Shown piece by piece: positions 1 through 10,925 of a stretch of DNA of 64,000 nucleotides. Location: positions 150,542,246 to 150,606,245 of the forward strand of contig CM045763.1 of the NCBI GenBank assembly GCA_025200525.1. Reading direction: 5' to 3'. This stretch comes from Camellia lanceoleosa (lineage: Eukaryota > Streptophyta > Magnoliopsida > Ericales > Theaceae). The notes below the pieces were generated by a model. That model did not search any database, was not told where the DNA came from, and saw only the letters and a list, made by a program, of their open reading frames with translations. Both the position numbers and the translations under genes were made by a program. How positions within the stretch are numbered: position 1 is the stretch's first letter; each line of letters opens with the position of its first letter.

Positions 1-629
1 TTTTGAGCCTTATATGTTGTATGGACTCAACCAAACACCCAAAAATACCTCCTGGAAAATAGAGAGAAGAAGAGAAAAGAGAGAGCTCACCTTAAAGCTT
101 GTGGATTTGAGAAATTGGAAGGGGAAATCAAGAAGATAGCTCAAAGTTAGTCTTAAATACCCTAAATCTTTCTTTATTTGGTTAGAATCAAACCTTACAA
201 TGAAGTTTTCTACATGTATGGGACTTAGGGTTTTGGGTTATGATCTTAACTTAACCAATTTCATGAAATTGAAAATGTAGTCTTTGGTTTTGGCTAATTT
301 AAGGGTTGATTTTTGTGTTTTGAGTTGTTTTGAGTTAGAGTGTGGGCCACTACCTTTTCATCTTTGGTTTTTGGCATGTTTTGAACTCATACATATATGT
401 ATGTATATGTTTGTATATATATCAAGATGAAGAAGATGAAGGATTATGGAAATTAGAGTTATAGATGTCAAATTAAAATGAGTTATAACCCATTTGAGTA
501 TAGGTTTCATGTTTATTATGCTTACATGTTATGTTTTGAAATGAATTTTGCTTGATTTGGGCCATATGAATATCTTTTGAAAGCTTGAAATTGTTGAAGT
601 TTTGGACTGCTCAAACAAAGCCCAGAATC

Positions 630-745
630 GCACATGTGGAGCTCATGGCCGCACGTGCGGGGTGTGCGGCCGCACATGCGGAAAACAGGGGAAACAGACT
701 AAGGCTTACTGCAATAAAAACACACGCAGGTCGCACATGCGGCGA
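630..745. repeat. CpG-rich GCACATGCGG motif cluster inside LTR
   Basis: At least four near-copies of the motif (C)GCACATGCGG or GCACGTGCGG, some arranged as inverted pairs around GGCCGC, lie in about 115 bp of otherwise AT-rich LTR. GCACGTGC contains a CACGTG G-box core. The role is unknown; it could be regulatory or simply a preserved methylation-rich patch. Confidence 0.55.
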
Positions 746-1278
746 AGGAGGAGAAATTCTGTCAGCTTCCTTCTCCCTGTTCGACCTTCTGAAACTGTTA
801 ATGTGTATATTTGATCTTTCTAAACTGTGTAAAACTGAATAAGAATTTACAAATTGACATAAGGAAAGGCTAAAGAAAAGTGAATAATTTATAAGTTGTG
901 TGTGTGTGACTTGTGTAGGTCACTTGCTGGAGGAGACTCCCACGCGACCAAAGCACTGTGAGTAATAATAGTGTAATGATGTATATTTATTCCTATATTT
1001 CTGCTTCTGAATTATTACACCTTAGTTGTACTTAGCATGTTGGAATCATTGTGCTATGGTTTACATATTATGATTATGAATGGCATATTTGGGCTGAGTA
1101 GTGCTAGGATTCACGTATTTTTGTTGAATACGAATTGTGTTTATTGCAATGGTATACGTCATATGAATTATGTTTTGATGGAAATGATTCAAATGGCATT
1201 GACATAGACCTAAGGTCGTTTTGTTCTATTAATAATGATGGGCTTGAGGCTGTTATGATATGGATTACTTATTATTCG

Positions 1279-1665
1279 TGGCCCTAAGGCCAAGGGAGAT
1301 GGAGACATGCCGATGTTCCATCTACCCTATAATGATATGAATTGTTTATGACACATGGCCCAAGGCCAAGGGATGTGGAGACATGTCGATGTTCTATCTA
1401 CCCTCTAATGCTCCGAACAACTATTTATATGTTGGGCCCAAGGCCATTTTGTACTTTGTTGGGCCCGAGGCCGTTTTGTACTATGTTGGGCCTGAGGCTG
1501 TTTTGTATTATGTTGGGCCCGAGACCATTTTGTATTATGTTGGGCCCGAGGCCGTTTTGTATTATGTTGGGCCTGAGGTCGTTTCGTATTGCGTTGGGCC
1601 CGAGGCCGTTTTGTCATACGTTGGGCCTTAGGCTGTTTCATCTCATGTGGGCCCGAGGCCGTTTT
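1279..1665. repeat. Duplicated unit plus 27-bp minisatellite in LTR
   Basis: Two copies of a roughly 80-bp unit containing GGCCAAGGGA and GGAGACATG (about 1279-1425) are followed by nine consecutive units of 27 bp built on GTTGGGCCCGAGGCCGTTTT (about 1430-1672). Because 27 is a multiple of three, the array reads open on both strands and gives false repetitive ORFs. Units differ mostly by C/T and G/A changes. Confidence 0.85.
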
Positions 1666-2212
1666 GGAACATGACAAAGGAGATATGTAAACGTTAGATA
1701 AATATTCTCTAAGACATATGTTTATTCTCACGAATCTCTTTACATTATTATTATTCACGGAGCCCTATCCACTTCATTTTGTTTATATATGTTTATGTAG
1801 GTGAACAACTTGGGGGACAACCCTAGGTCAGCTTCAGGAGCCTTTTGGTGGGTCTGTTGTGTTAGGCCTCCACAATGTAAGCTTTTTGTCTGGTCCCTTT
1901 TGACGTCTCATGTTTTATCAAGTTTTTGGTGGCTTTTGTCAAACCCGTAGCTACTTTGTAAAGTTTCGGTTACTCACCCTTGTATATACCTACATGGAGT
2001 GGGCTAGCTTATATGTATATTTATAATTTGAGTAATGATCCTGGCATGTAGACACAAGCTCAATGGACAGTATTATTTTGGTATCTGTTTTCGCTTAAGG
2101 CCCCGTATTTAATTAAATATTATTTTTGAAATTTTGTTTTGAGGCCGAAGTACAGATTGGTCATGGACCAAACTTTTAGGGGCAGGTTTGGGTCGTGACA
2201 TTGTCCATCTCA

Positions 2213-2530
2213 AGGCGTGATCAACATGATACATAGGATCATCGAGCCCAAGCAAGTTTGGCAGAATGGCCGGTTAGCAAGATAATTTTGCTGGTCAAAG
2301 CTGGCTCGATGACAAAGCAAGTGGAGTTATGGATGCTAAAAGTCCCTTCCACTTATAACATCATTTTGGAAAAAGCATAGTTGCACGTCATGCGAGTTGT
2401 AGTATCAACCTACCATCAGGTGATGTGATTCTCTAACGAAGCTGAAGTAATCAAAGAGGCCTTAGGGGACCAAATTATGTCCAAGCAATGCTTTGTGACA
2501 GTAAACGGCAGCTGAGTGACCAAAGGATTC
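2213..2530 (+). pseudogene. Tat retropepsin C-terminal region, broken
   Basis: Reading across frames shows VPSTYN, a short gap with a stop where a tryptophan codon would sit, then LHVMRVVVSTYHQ. This matches the conserved stretch after the protease active site in Tat and Athila gag-pol proteins. The active-site DTG itself is not visible, probably lost with the 5' part. There is no open frame across the region. Confidence 0.55.
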
Positions 2531-2599
2531 ATGTAGATGGTAGAGGAACCAGAAAGCAGTGAGATGTTTCCGACGTCGGCAAGGAAGTCGAACAGAAAG

Positions 2600-3067
2600 C
2601 AGTGGAGGATTTGGTGGAGGTAGAATTGACGAGAACGATCCAGAAAAGTTCTTCTTGCTTGGTTCCTTCTTGTCTAACACAAAGAGAAAGGAGGTCATGG
2701 AGTTTTTGATCTCCAATATCGAAGTGTTCGCCTGGACGCCGTATGATATGCCTGGTATTGACCTGAACTTCATCTGTTATCAACTTAACATCAACCCTAC
2801 TGCCAGACTTATTATACAGCGAACTCGCAGGTTGGTATACACCACGCTGAGACATTGGTAGAAGAAATAGGAAACCTGTTGGAAGTACGGGCAATAAAAG
2901 AAGTTCATTATCCCAAGTGGATTTCCAACACGGTAGCGGTGCCCAAAAAGAATGGCAAATGGCGCGTTTGCATGGACTACAAGGTGGTCAACAAAGTGTG
3001 TCCAAAAGATAGTTTCCCTCTACCAAGGATAGACCAATTGGTGGACCTAACTACAGGCTACAACTGA
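2600..3067 (+). pseudogene. Tat reverse transcriptase, N-terminal half
   Basis: One reading gives FAWTPYDMPGID followed by LNINPTARLI, the linker and first block before Ty3 RT. A second frame starting at 2855 gives VAVPKKNGKWRVCMDY and KDSFPLPRIDQLVD, RT motifs 1 and 2. The frame changes near 2855 and a stop at 3065 ends the piece. The partner half starts at about 3090. Confidence 0.8.
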
Positions 3068-3510
3068 CTTAGCTTTCTCGATACATATCGTGGATACCAT
3101 CAGATTGCTATATAGGAATCGGACCAGGAAGCCACACCCTTCACAACCCCAAGGGGGGTTGTATTGCTACAAGGTCATGCTCTTTGGCCTAAAAAATGCA
3201 AGGGCAATGTTTAAGCAAATGGTCACCAAGATGTTTAAAACGTTGTTAGGCAAAACAATGGAGGCTTACATTGACGACATGGTGGTCAAACGTAAGAATG
3301 AAGCGGACCATCTCAATGACCTAGCTAAGATGTTCCAAATATTAAAGACACACAAACTGCGACTAAACGTCTCCAAGGGTGCATTCGGCATGGGGTTAGG
3401 TAAATTTCTTGGCTTTCTAGTAACTAACCGTGTTATAGAAGTCGATCTCTTCCAAATCAAGGCCATTCAAGAACTAAAGAGGCCTAACACAGTCAAGGAG
3501 TTGTAGCACT
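3068..3510 (+). pseudogene. Tat reverse transcriptase, C-terminal half (YIDD intact)
   Basis: The reading from 3090 contains [18 protein letters not shown] and the catalytic box YIDDMVVK at about 3267-3290, then the thumb region up to a stop at 3504. The catalytic aspartates are kept although the frame around them is broken. The block before it shows a frameshift around 3065-3095. Confidence 0.8.
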
Positions 3511-3576
3511 TAATGGGCTGTCGTGCTAAATTGATTCATAAGTCGATCGTCAGACAGGTGTCAGCTATTTTTTCAG

Positions 3577-3996
3577 GTGCTCAAGGCCAAATTTGAGTGG
3601 GATGGAGAATGTGACCAAGCTCTAGAGAGCCTAAAGGGGTACTTGTCCTCTTCACCACTGTTAGCAAACCCAACGCTTGGAGAGGAACTCTATTTATATT
3701 TAGTAGTTTCCCAACAAGCAGTTAGCGCGGTAATGGTACGTGCCAAAGGAATACAACACTTGCCCATCTTTTATGTGAGTAAGACATTGCTGGACGTCGA
3801 GACGAGATACTTGCCATTAGAAAAGCTTGCCCTAGCTTTCATGATGGCTTCAAGAAAGCTGTCGCATTATTTCTATGTACATACCATGGTCGTGCTGACG
3901 ACATTCCCTCTAAAGGCCTTGTTTGAAAAGGCGGACTTCTCCGGACAAATATTGAAGTCGGCAATGAAGTTTGGACAGTTCGACATCAAGTTCTAA
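3577..3996 (+). pseudogene. Tat RNase H (first, retroviral-type position)
   Basis: The 139-residue reading begins with FEWDGECDQALESLK, typical of the RT-RNase H connection of Ty3 elements, and continues with LYLYLVVSQQAVSAVMV and the later YLPLEKLALAF block. The segment joins RT to the second RNase H. A stop ends it at 3994. In the Tat lineage this domain has usually lost full catalytic function, and here it is in any case disrupted. Confidence 0.7.
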
Positions 3997-4404
3997 CTTA
4001 GAATGGCGATAAAGGCCCAAGTTTTGGCAGACTTTATGGCAGATTTTGCTCCAAGAAGTGATTTTGTTTGCCCGGTGGACTTGACCGTGGAAACTGAACA
4101 AACGGGGAGAAGAGCCGTGGGAATAGCGCAGCCCCCGCAGTAAGCAGATCAACTGTGCAAGGTAAACCTAACAGTGGTTGCACCGTTCGCCAAAGCCAAC
4201 AGCTCATTGCCAAAAGGGAAAGAGGCAAACTGCACAACTACAAGCACAATCTACAATGACGTGTCTGAAAGGGAAATGATAGGCAATCGAGTAAAAAAAA
4301 TATTGATCAGTCAGCGCACAAAGATCTGGAAGAAATAACTCAAATCCTAGATCCTAAAACATCTTCGGACCCATCCACTTGCTGGAAGTTATTCGTAGGG
4401 AAAA

Positions 4405-4979
4405 TATAGAAGCTCTTTGTGGATGGCGCTTCCAATAGACATGGGGCCGAACTAAGGATAGTCCTCATCTTGCTAGATGACCTAACCATTAAACAAGCAG
4501 TCACACTTGGATTTCCAGCGTTCAATAAAAAAGCAGTGTACGAAACATTGTTAGCCGATTTGAAGTCAGCTTACCTAATGAAGGCTACCAAGCTAATGGT
4601 GTATAGCGACTCCCTATTGATATTCAAGCAAATATTTAGCGACTATGAAGCAAAGGATGACAGAATGGCCAAGTATCAGGAGCTGGTCAGAAACAAGATC
4701 ATGAAATTCGAAGTCGTGAGGATAGAGAAAATCAGCCAAGAAAAAAATAGCAAGGCAGATGAACTGGCTGGTTTGGCGTTGATGGTAGACACTTTTATTC
4801 GAAATCCATTCCTAATTGATTTCCTTCCAAGACCAAGCATCGATGAACCGAAAGCGGTTGAGGTATTCTACGCCGAACTAGGTCCCTCCTGGATGGACCC
4901 TATCATGACATTCTTGGAAGATAGGATTTTTCTAGAGGACAAGAAGGAGGCCAACAAGATTCGAGCAAAGTCACTATGA
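4405..4979 (+). pseudogene. Tat additional (archaeal-like) RNase H
   Basis: The reading shows LFVDGASN with the first catalytic aspartate, then [31 protein letters not shown] with the third aspartate, and [17 protein letters not shown] at the end of the fold. This is the dual RNase H typical of Tat elements. A stop (TAG) precedes the domain at about 4408 and a TGA ends it at 4977. The glycines after FVDGAS are partly replaced, so activity is doubtful. Confidence 0.75.
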
Positions 4980-5003
4980 TTTTGGCTTTCTCCTTCCCTA
5001 GCC

Positions 5004-6129
5004 TTGTACAAGAAGTCATTCACTGGACCATACTTGAAATGCATCCATCCTAGGAAGGCTGAAGCCTTCCTGTTCAAGATACACAAAGGCATCTACGGAA
5101 GTCACCAAGGGGGAAGATCTTTGGCTTACCGAGCTATCTCACATGGGTATTGGTGGCCATACATGCAAACAGACGTGGAGAAGTATGTCAAGAAGTGCGA
5201 GAAATGCCAGAAGTTTGCACATCAAATCCATCAGCTAGCCAAAGAGCTTTCACCCTTGACCAGTCATTGGCCTTTTGTAATGTGGGGTTTGGATATAGTA
5301 GGACCACTCCCGACCGCGCCTTGTGGTAGAAAGTTCTTCATCATGGCGACAGACTATTTCACGAAAGGGTTGGAGGCAGAGGCACTTGCATCCATCAAAG
5401 AGAAAGATGTCAAGAGGTTTGTTTGGGAAAACATCATAACCCGGTTTGAAATTCCTAAGACCTTGATATCAAACAATGACACTCAGTTCGACGAACGACT
5501 CTTCAGAGGCTTTTGTGAAGAGCACAAGATAGAATTCTACAATTCCACACCAACAAATCCTCAAGCCAATGGTCAGGCCGAAACGATAAACAAGGTGATC
5601 GTGGATGGCTTGAAGAAAAGGTTGAAAAAGGCAAAAAAAAAAAAAAGGGTTGAAGAACTCCCCCGCGTCTTATGGGCCTACCGAACTACACTAAAGGAAT
5701 CAACTGGAGAAACGCCATTCGCCTTGGCTTATGGCATGGAAGCAATCATCCCACTAGAAATCGGTCTTCCAACTATCAAAAGTGAGAACTTTGACCCATA
5801 CTTGAATGGGGAAGCAATATCATTGGAGTTGGATCTGGCCGAAGAAAGAAGAGAGAGGGCATTAATCCACATTGCCTCATATCAGTAGGAATTGTCTAGA
5901 AAATACAACAAAACGGTACATCCAAGGTAATTCAAGATTGGAGATTGGGTACTACGCAAAGTAATGGAAAATACTTTGGTGCTTGGGGATGGCAAATTGG
6001 GACACAACTGGGAGGAGCCTTATAAATTGGTGGGACTAAGAGGAAAATAAGCTTACTACTTAGAAGATGTAGACGGCCGAGCTGTCTCAATGCCATGGAA
6101 CATGGCCCATCTCAAGATATTCTATTTTT
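5004..6129 (+). pseudogene. Tat integrase, with changed catalytic residue
   Basis: The open 294-residue piece carries the zinc-binding region (HKGIYGSHQ, then CEKCQK), GLDIVGPLPT with the first catalytic Asp, and NPQANGQAETINK with the Glu. The middle catalytic Asp, usually SDNGTQF, reads SNNDTQF, so Asp is Asn there. After an in-frame TAG at 5886 the C-terminal region continues (KIGDWVLRKV, then NMAHLKIFY) with further stops up to 6129. An A-run at about 5634-5645 is a likely slippage site. Confidence 0.8.
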
Positions 6130-6184
6130 AGCATTTTTTACTTGTATTTTTTTTGACTTTTTGTTTGATAGTGTCTTCTTGGGT

Positions 6185-6932
6185 CACAAATTCAGTGTCA
6201 ATGTACATGAAAATGAGTGATAAAGGTCAAAATGTGTCTCTTGGGGTAACGATTTCAGTGCTCCAAAACACAAAACCACAACATTTTAATAAAGAGAAAT
6301 AATTAGTGATAAAATATTTTTGTCTCCTTAAATACAAGAATAGAGAATTTATTATTAGTGACGAAATATTTTTGTCTTTTACAACATAACCTTATGAGAC
6401 GAAAAATATATTCGTTGCGCAATCAATCAGAATTTATTAGTGACGAAATATTTTCATCTCCCACAACTTATTCTTCCAAGACAAAAAAATATTTGTCCCC
6501 CATTTAATAAAGAGATGAAACGGCATTGTCTGCATGATGGAGTGTTTATTGGTGATGAAATATTTTCATCTTCCATAACTTATCATTCCTAGACAAAAAT
6601 ATATTTGTTACCTAATAAATGGAAATATGCAACGACATTGTTTAATAGGTAGGGAATTCATTGGTGACGAATTACGTTCGTCGCAAAAAAAATTATATTT
6701 TGTAACAAAAATGTTCGTCTCCAATGAGCAAAAATAATTCCCACCAACACAAATAAAATTGGCGCCTCATTTTTACAGACGAAATTTTGTTTTCATCTCC
6801 TATACTTTTGAGAAAAATTAAAACAAACGACAAAATTATTAGTTTGTCATCTTTGGGTTAAATTTTAAGACAAAAAAAAAAAAAAAAATTTGTTACCAAA
6901 TTTTGTTACAGTATTCTAAATTTCTTATAGTG
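6185..6932. mobile_element. CACTA-type terminus with GACGAAATATTT subterminal repeats
   Basis: Many copies of the near-palindrome GACGAAATATTTTTGTC and its halves are spread over about 700 bp. The right edge reads TTCTTATAGTG, which on the other strand is CACTATAAGAA, a CACTA-type terminus. No matching left CACTA end or coding domain is present, so this is a non-autonomous or truncated element. A related repeat field occurs at 28430-28960. Confidence 0.55.
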
Positions 6933-8712
6933 CTAGCAACTCAGCCCAGCCCAATATCATGGTTGGGTTGGCCTTTCCAGTATGTGTTAGGCCCAAGTGC
7001 TTGAGGACTTGGGGGGATCATTCTTCATAGAGATGGGCTTAATGAATTGGCCCACGTACTTATTTAGCCCCCTTGGGTTTGGACTTAGTAGTTTAGTTCA
7101 GCTCAAAACTTGGATCCGACCCGTTTATATTGTCCCTTCAATAGGCATTTACTTTGACTTCCCAACATATAATTATTTTTGAATTGAGTAATTAGCCAGT
7201 CATTAGAATTATTGGGGCTATAGCCAATGTGTATATATTGCATTGTAGTTTTGCGAGAGTTTTATGCTCATTATATCACGTGATGGGACCATTTTAAAAA
7301 ACTTTTCATCTTCTTACCTGCCGCTACCTTTAGCTTAGCACAAAGCAAAAATTATACACGCTCTTGATCTATCTTTATTTTTGGATAGTTTTCTTTTTTG
7401 TTCTTCCCCTTTGTATGAGCTGATCACTTAATTACTTGGTTAGTGTATCTTTGAATCACTTAATTAAGAGTTGAAGTTACCTTAAAACAACTGATTTTAT
7501 GTGCTTTTTTCTTCATTATATTAGTACTGAACAAACACCTTGATTAAAGTTAGCCTAAATCTACTTAATGGGAGAAAAAAAACAAAACAAAACAAAACAA
7601 AGAAAGAAAAGAAAAAAGATTTTAATTCTAGCAGCTATTCTCCGTCTCCGGTTATTGATGGAGTGCATAACATGGTTCTCTCATCTGTTCATTGGTTATT
7701 ACTCTTTATTAGACTTATTTTGACATTTTGAATTTGTCTTTACTATTTAGGCCTCTTGATTGATTTGGTTTATGTGCTCAAATTATCCTCAATGAATTGA
7801 TACATACATGTCAAAAAATAAAAACACAAGCACTTTTCCGAAGTAATTATATTTCCTCCTCGGCCTCACAAAACTCTGTTGGTTTATACAATTGAATGGC
7901 AAATTGTCATATGGCAAATCTTCATCTTCTTCACTGTAACTTAAGAACTCTTTCTTGTAAATGCTGGTTTCATTCACAATTATATATCTACTATCTAGAA
8001 ACCAATAATAGTAGCTGTTGTGAGCAAAGGCCAATGATATCATCTAGAATTGAAAATGGTAGATGGAACTTGACTTGACTTGACTTCGATGGTAGATGTT
8101 AATGATAATTGCATTTTTGTTCATCTATCAGAAGCCACTCAAGATACATTTTTAAGTACTAAGGGCTAATCCATCTTAAAAAAAAAAAAAAAAAGAAGTA
8201 CCAAGGGGCTAATAAAAGTTCTAATTTTATTTATTTATGTATATGTATTAATTATTATTATTATTAGTATTTTTTACTATCTAGGTTTTGAGTTCTGTTA
8301 TAGGGGTTGGACTCTTCTTTTAAATAATTGGGATCACCTATTCATCAAAACATTTTGACAATGTTAATTATGGGTTGTTTTGGAAAGTTGATTAAAAGTT
8401 GATTTTTTAATTTTTAAAAAAATATATAAAAAATAAGAGAAGTGATGTGACCCAAAATAGGTTAAAAGTCAAAAATTGACTTATGTTCCCAAATTGGACC
8501 TATGATATTTTAAGAACCTGAAGTCGTTTGTGACAATTTTAAAATATCCTGACGATTAACACCTTACTATGCCTTGTCATCCAATGCAGAAAAAGCATTC
8601 AGGGGTGTTTGGGAAGAAAATGTTTTGGCTCAAGACAAAATATATTAAAATAGTTAATAAGACAAAATGTCACATGAAACTTATAATCATTTCATTTTTT
8701 TTTTCTTTCACA
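6933..8712. other. No gene recognised; AT-rich spacer
   Basis: Only short open frames occur, none with a family match. An 84-residue reading on the minus strand at 7789-8043 has mixed composition but no recognised motif. There are A-runs at about 7566 and 8180. A stretch at about 8365-8460 resembles the MITE family described at 37985, weakly. Confidence 0.5.
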
Positions 8713-8717
8713 AATAT

Positions 8718-9821
8718 TGTTGGAAAATTGGTTTATATAAGGCATATTTAGGGCCGACTTTGAGCCCAAAATAGAGTGGGCCCCAAACGTATTTTGGGGC
8801 GGGTCCGAAGAAGTGAAGTGTTCCTTACCGCGTGGCAAGTCACACGGTGAAGACAGAACGTCAAAACCATTTATGAGTGAATGGGAAGTTGACGTCGTTT
8901 TCAGGTCTAACATTAATTTTTTAGATAAAATTCATTTGAATTTTTTCAATAAAAAATTATTGTGGGAATTTAATTTAATTCTACATTCAAATTTTGGGTT
9001 CCTAGGTGGTTTCCTAAAACTTGTAATTGTGAGAATTTAATTTAATTCTAAATTCAAATTTTAAATTCCTTAAAAGTTTCCTAAAATTTGTACCTCTTCA
9101 TTTATTTATTTAACTATTTCAATAATTTAATATATATATATATATATTTAATTAGTTTAATATATATATATATATATATATTTGAAATAGTTTAAATAAC
9201 AAATTACCTACAGGCTTGACTTGGTCAACTTCGGATCCTTTATGTTTGAAAATTTGTTCTTTAACAGATTCAATTTTCAAATGCACTTGTTCATAGGTTT
9301 TGGACAACTTCCACTAACGGTCAACTTTTTTGAATATTTGTATTCATTGTGCAACAGTCCAACAGTCCATAACAGTTTGGTTACTTAAAAGGTTGCGCCT
9401 GTTTGGTTGTCTCATTTTTTGCCTATATATATAGATCTTATTCCAGCAGTCTGAGGACTTGGAAAAATTCAAAAAATTCAGTCTGAAATTTGGTCCCTTT
9501 GCTGTCCATTTCTTTTAGTGCATTATTCCTCATATTTAGTTTTAGGAATAAATATTCAGAGAGTTAGAACACAGGTTTGGTTCGCCGAACAAATTGTTTG
9601 GAGTACTACTACAATTTGTAAAGATCATTATATCCTGGAAGATAGACGCCACTCAACCGTAAGTACCATAGCGAGGCGAATCTGTCTTAAGGACAGAGTG
9701 TCTCACACTCGACTTGGTCTTAATTTTTATTTGATTTGATAAATAAATCTGGTATGTTATTTATTTATTTTGTTTGATTTTATTTCAAGTTATTTTTTTT
9801 ACACAGAAGATTGTTCCTACA
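8718..9821 (+). repeat. copia-1 5' LTR
   Basis: It is 1104 bp, TG...CA. It contains a (TA)n tract near 9130-9182 and a TATATATATAGATC stretch near 9424-9437 that could serve as the TATA box. Antisense and sense short ORFs within it are repeated in the other LTR and are not genes. Confidence 0.93.
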
Positions 9822-10205
9822 ATCTTAAGACAGATTCGAATTACTCTGTTTACAGAATTTTTCGTTTGTTTCCCTTTTTCTTTCTTCATAAATAATTTCG
9901 AAAGAAAATTATTTTCTGTGGATTTACAAAATAATATTCTGGTTGGAAAAACAAATAGTGATTATATGCTATTTGACAGATAGTAGTAATATACTGTCTC
10001 TTTTCTTTGACAACAACTAGTAGTATGATACTGGTGTCATTAACAATTCAGAATATATTTTTGTGAAATTTTGTCAGAAAATTAATTTTGGTTTTTTAGA
10101 AATTATTTTCTAAGTTTTCATTAATTAAAATACTGAAAACAGAATTTTAATTAATGAAAACTCAGAAAATAATTTCTATAGATGAGTTAATTGTGCATTT
10201 GAGGA
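9822..10205 (+). other. copia-1 leader with deleted gag N-terminus
   Basis: Only about 380 bp separate the LTR end from the zinc-knuckle reading frame, where most copia elements would have a leader plus 200 or more residues of gag. No tRNA-Met complementary TGGTATC primer site is seen right after the LTR. A pair of inverted segments lies near 10085-10180 around TTTTAATTAATG. This suggests an internal deletion. Confidence 0.6.
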
Positions 10206-10925
10206 TTGAGGAGGACAACCGCAATTCTGAAAAGCGGGCTGGTAAGAATCCTATGGAGTCTAAGGCAAATATGGTGGAACATGCTTCAAAAACCAAGAAA
10301 TGAAAGTCTTCTGGAGAAAGTTCATCACAAGGCTCTAAAGGGGGGGGATAATAAAAAGTACAAGTTTAATGGCAAATGTTACATTTGTGACAAAGAGGGA
10401 CATCGGGCCAAAGATTGCCATAGCAAAGGCAAAAGCAAAAGAAGAACAAGTAAGAAGCCTGCTCAAGCCCATATGACCGAAGTGGACAATATTTCCAATG
10501 GTGTCGATGACATCAATCTTTCTGCAGTTGTTTCCGAGGCAAATCTTGTCGGAAATCCTAAAGAATGGTGGGTGGACACTGGTGCTACTCGCCATATTTG
10601 TGCCGACAAAAAGATGTTCACATCTTATTCTACAGTGGACAATGGTGAACAACTGTTTATGGGCAACTCCTCAACTTCCAAAGTTGAAGGACTAGGAAAG
10701 ATTGTACTCAAGATGACATCTGGAAAGGAACTCACTCTCAACAACGTGCTGCATGTACCGGACATTCGTAAGAATCTTGTTTCCGGATCTTTGTTGAGTA
10801 AGAATAGGTTTAGGCTAGTATTTGAGAGTGATAAATTTGTACTTACTAAGAATGAGATGTATGTAGGAAAAGGTTACATGTCTGATGGCCTTTTCAAATT
10901 AAATGTAATGATCGTTGTACCCTGA
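10178..10925 (+). pseudogene. copia-1 gag C-terminus and protease, broken
   Basis: The reading carries a CCHC zinc knuckle, [14 protein letters not shown] (about 10378-10419), which binds RNA in Gag. It then carries the retropepsin site [12 protein letters not shown] (about 10567-10602) and the downstream [14 protein letters not shown] block. Upstream, an alternative frame carries the matching gag residues up to a TGA at about 10302. A G-run at 10340-10346 marks a likely frameshift. Protease catalytic DTG is intact, but the protein lacks its gag N-terminus. Confidence 0.85.

Larger units (their letters stand above)
1..2200 (+). mobile_element. Ty3/gypsy-type LTR (3' part, left end outside window)
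   Basis: The stretch ends in GGGGCAGGTTTGGGTCGTGACA-like sequence at 2179-2200, the usual 3' end of plant Ty3 LTRs (final CA, shared GGGTCGTGACA style). Tat-lineage internal sequence follows directly. It contains a GA-rich leader (about 60-95), a cluster of CpG-containing GCACATGCGG motifs (about 630-745), a duplicated unit and a 27-bp minisatellite (1279-1665). No coding domain is visible. Either it is a solo LTR nested in the Tat element or a truncated LTR; the left end lies before base 1, so no target duplication can be checked. Assignment to Ty3 is by terminal sequence and layout only. Confidence 0.6.
2201..6130 (+). mobile_element. Tat-lineage Ty3/gypsy retrotransposon remnant (pol region)
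   Basis: Translated pieces in order give retropepsin end, RT, RNase H, a second (archaeal-like) RNase H and integrase, all on the + strand but split by frame changes and stops. The extra RNase H beginning FVDGAS between RNase H and integrase is the hallmark of the Tat lineage of plant Ty3/gypsy elements. Gag, its own LTRs and the 5' leader are not seen. The element is dead. The LTR at 1-2200 abuts it directly, suggesting nesting or replacement. Confidence 0.85.

Noticed and set aside
585..842. Two overlapping ORFs of 70-85 residues
   Set aside because: They follow the GC-rich motif cluster in the LTR, overlap each other in two frames and have no protein similarity I know.
1430..1672. CRISPR-like repeat array
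   Set aside because: The units are directly adjacent without unique spacers and this is plant DNA.
1342..1758. Long repetitive ORFs on both strands
   Set aside because: They are by-products of the 27-bp repeat, whose unit is a multiple of three. There are no start context or domain features.
7789..8043. Minus-strand 84-residue gene
   Set aside because: There is no recognisable motif, no neighbouring exon and no promoter signal.
8692..9040. Short ORFs at the start of the copia-1 LTR
   Set aside because: The same readings recur in the right LTR (14103-14478); they are LTR sequence, not genes.
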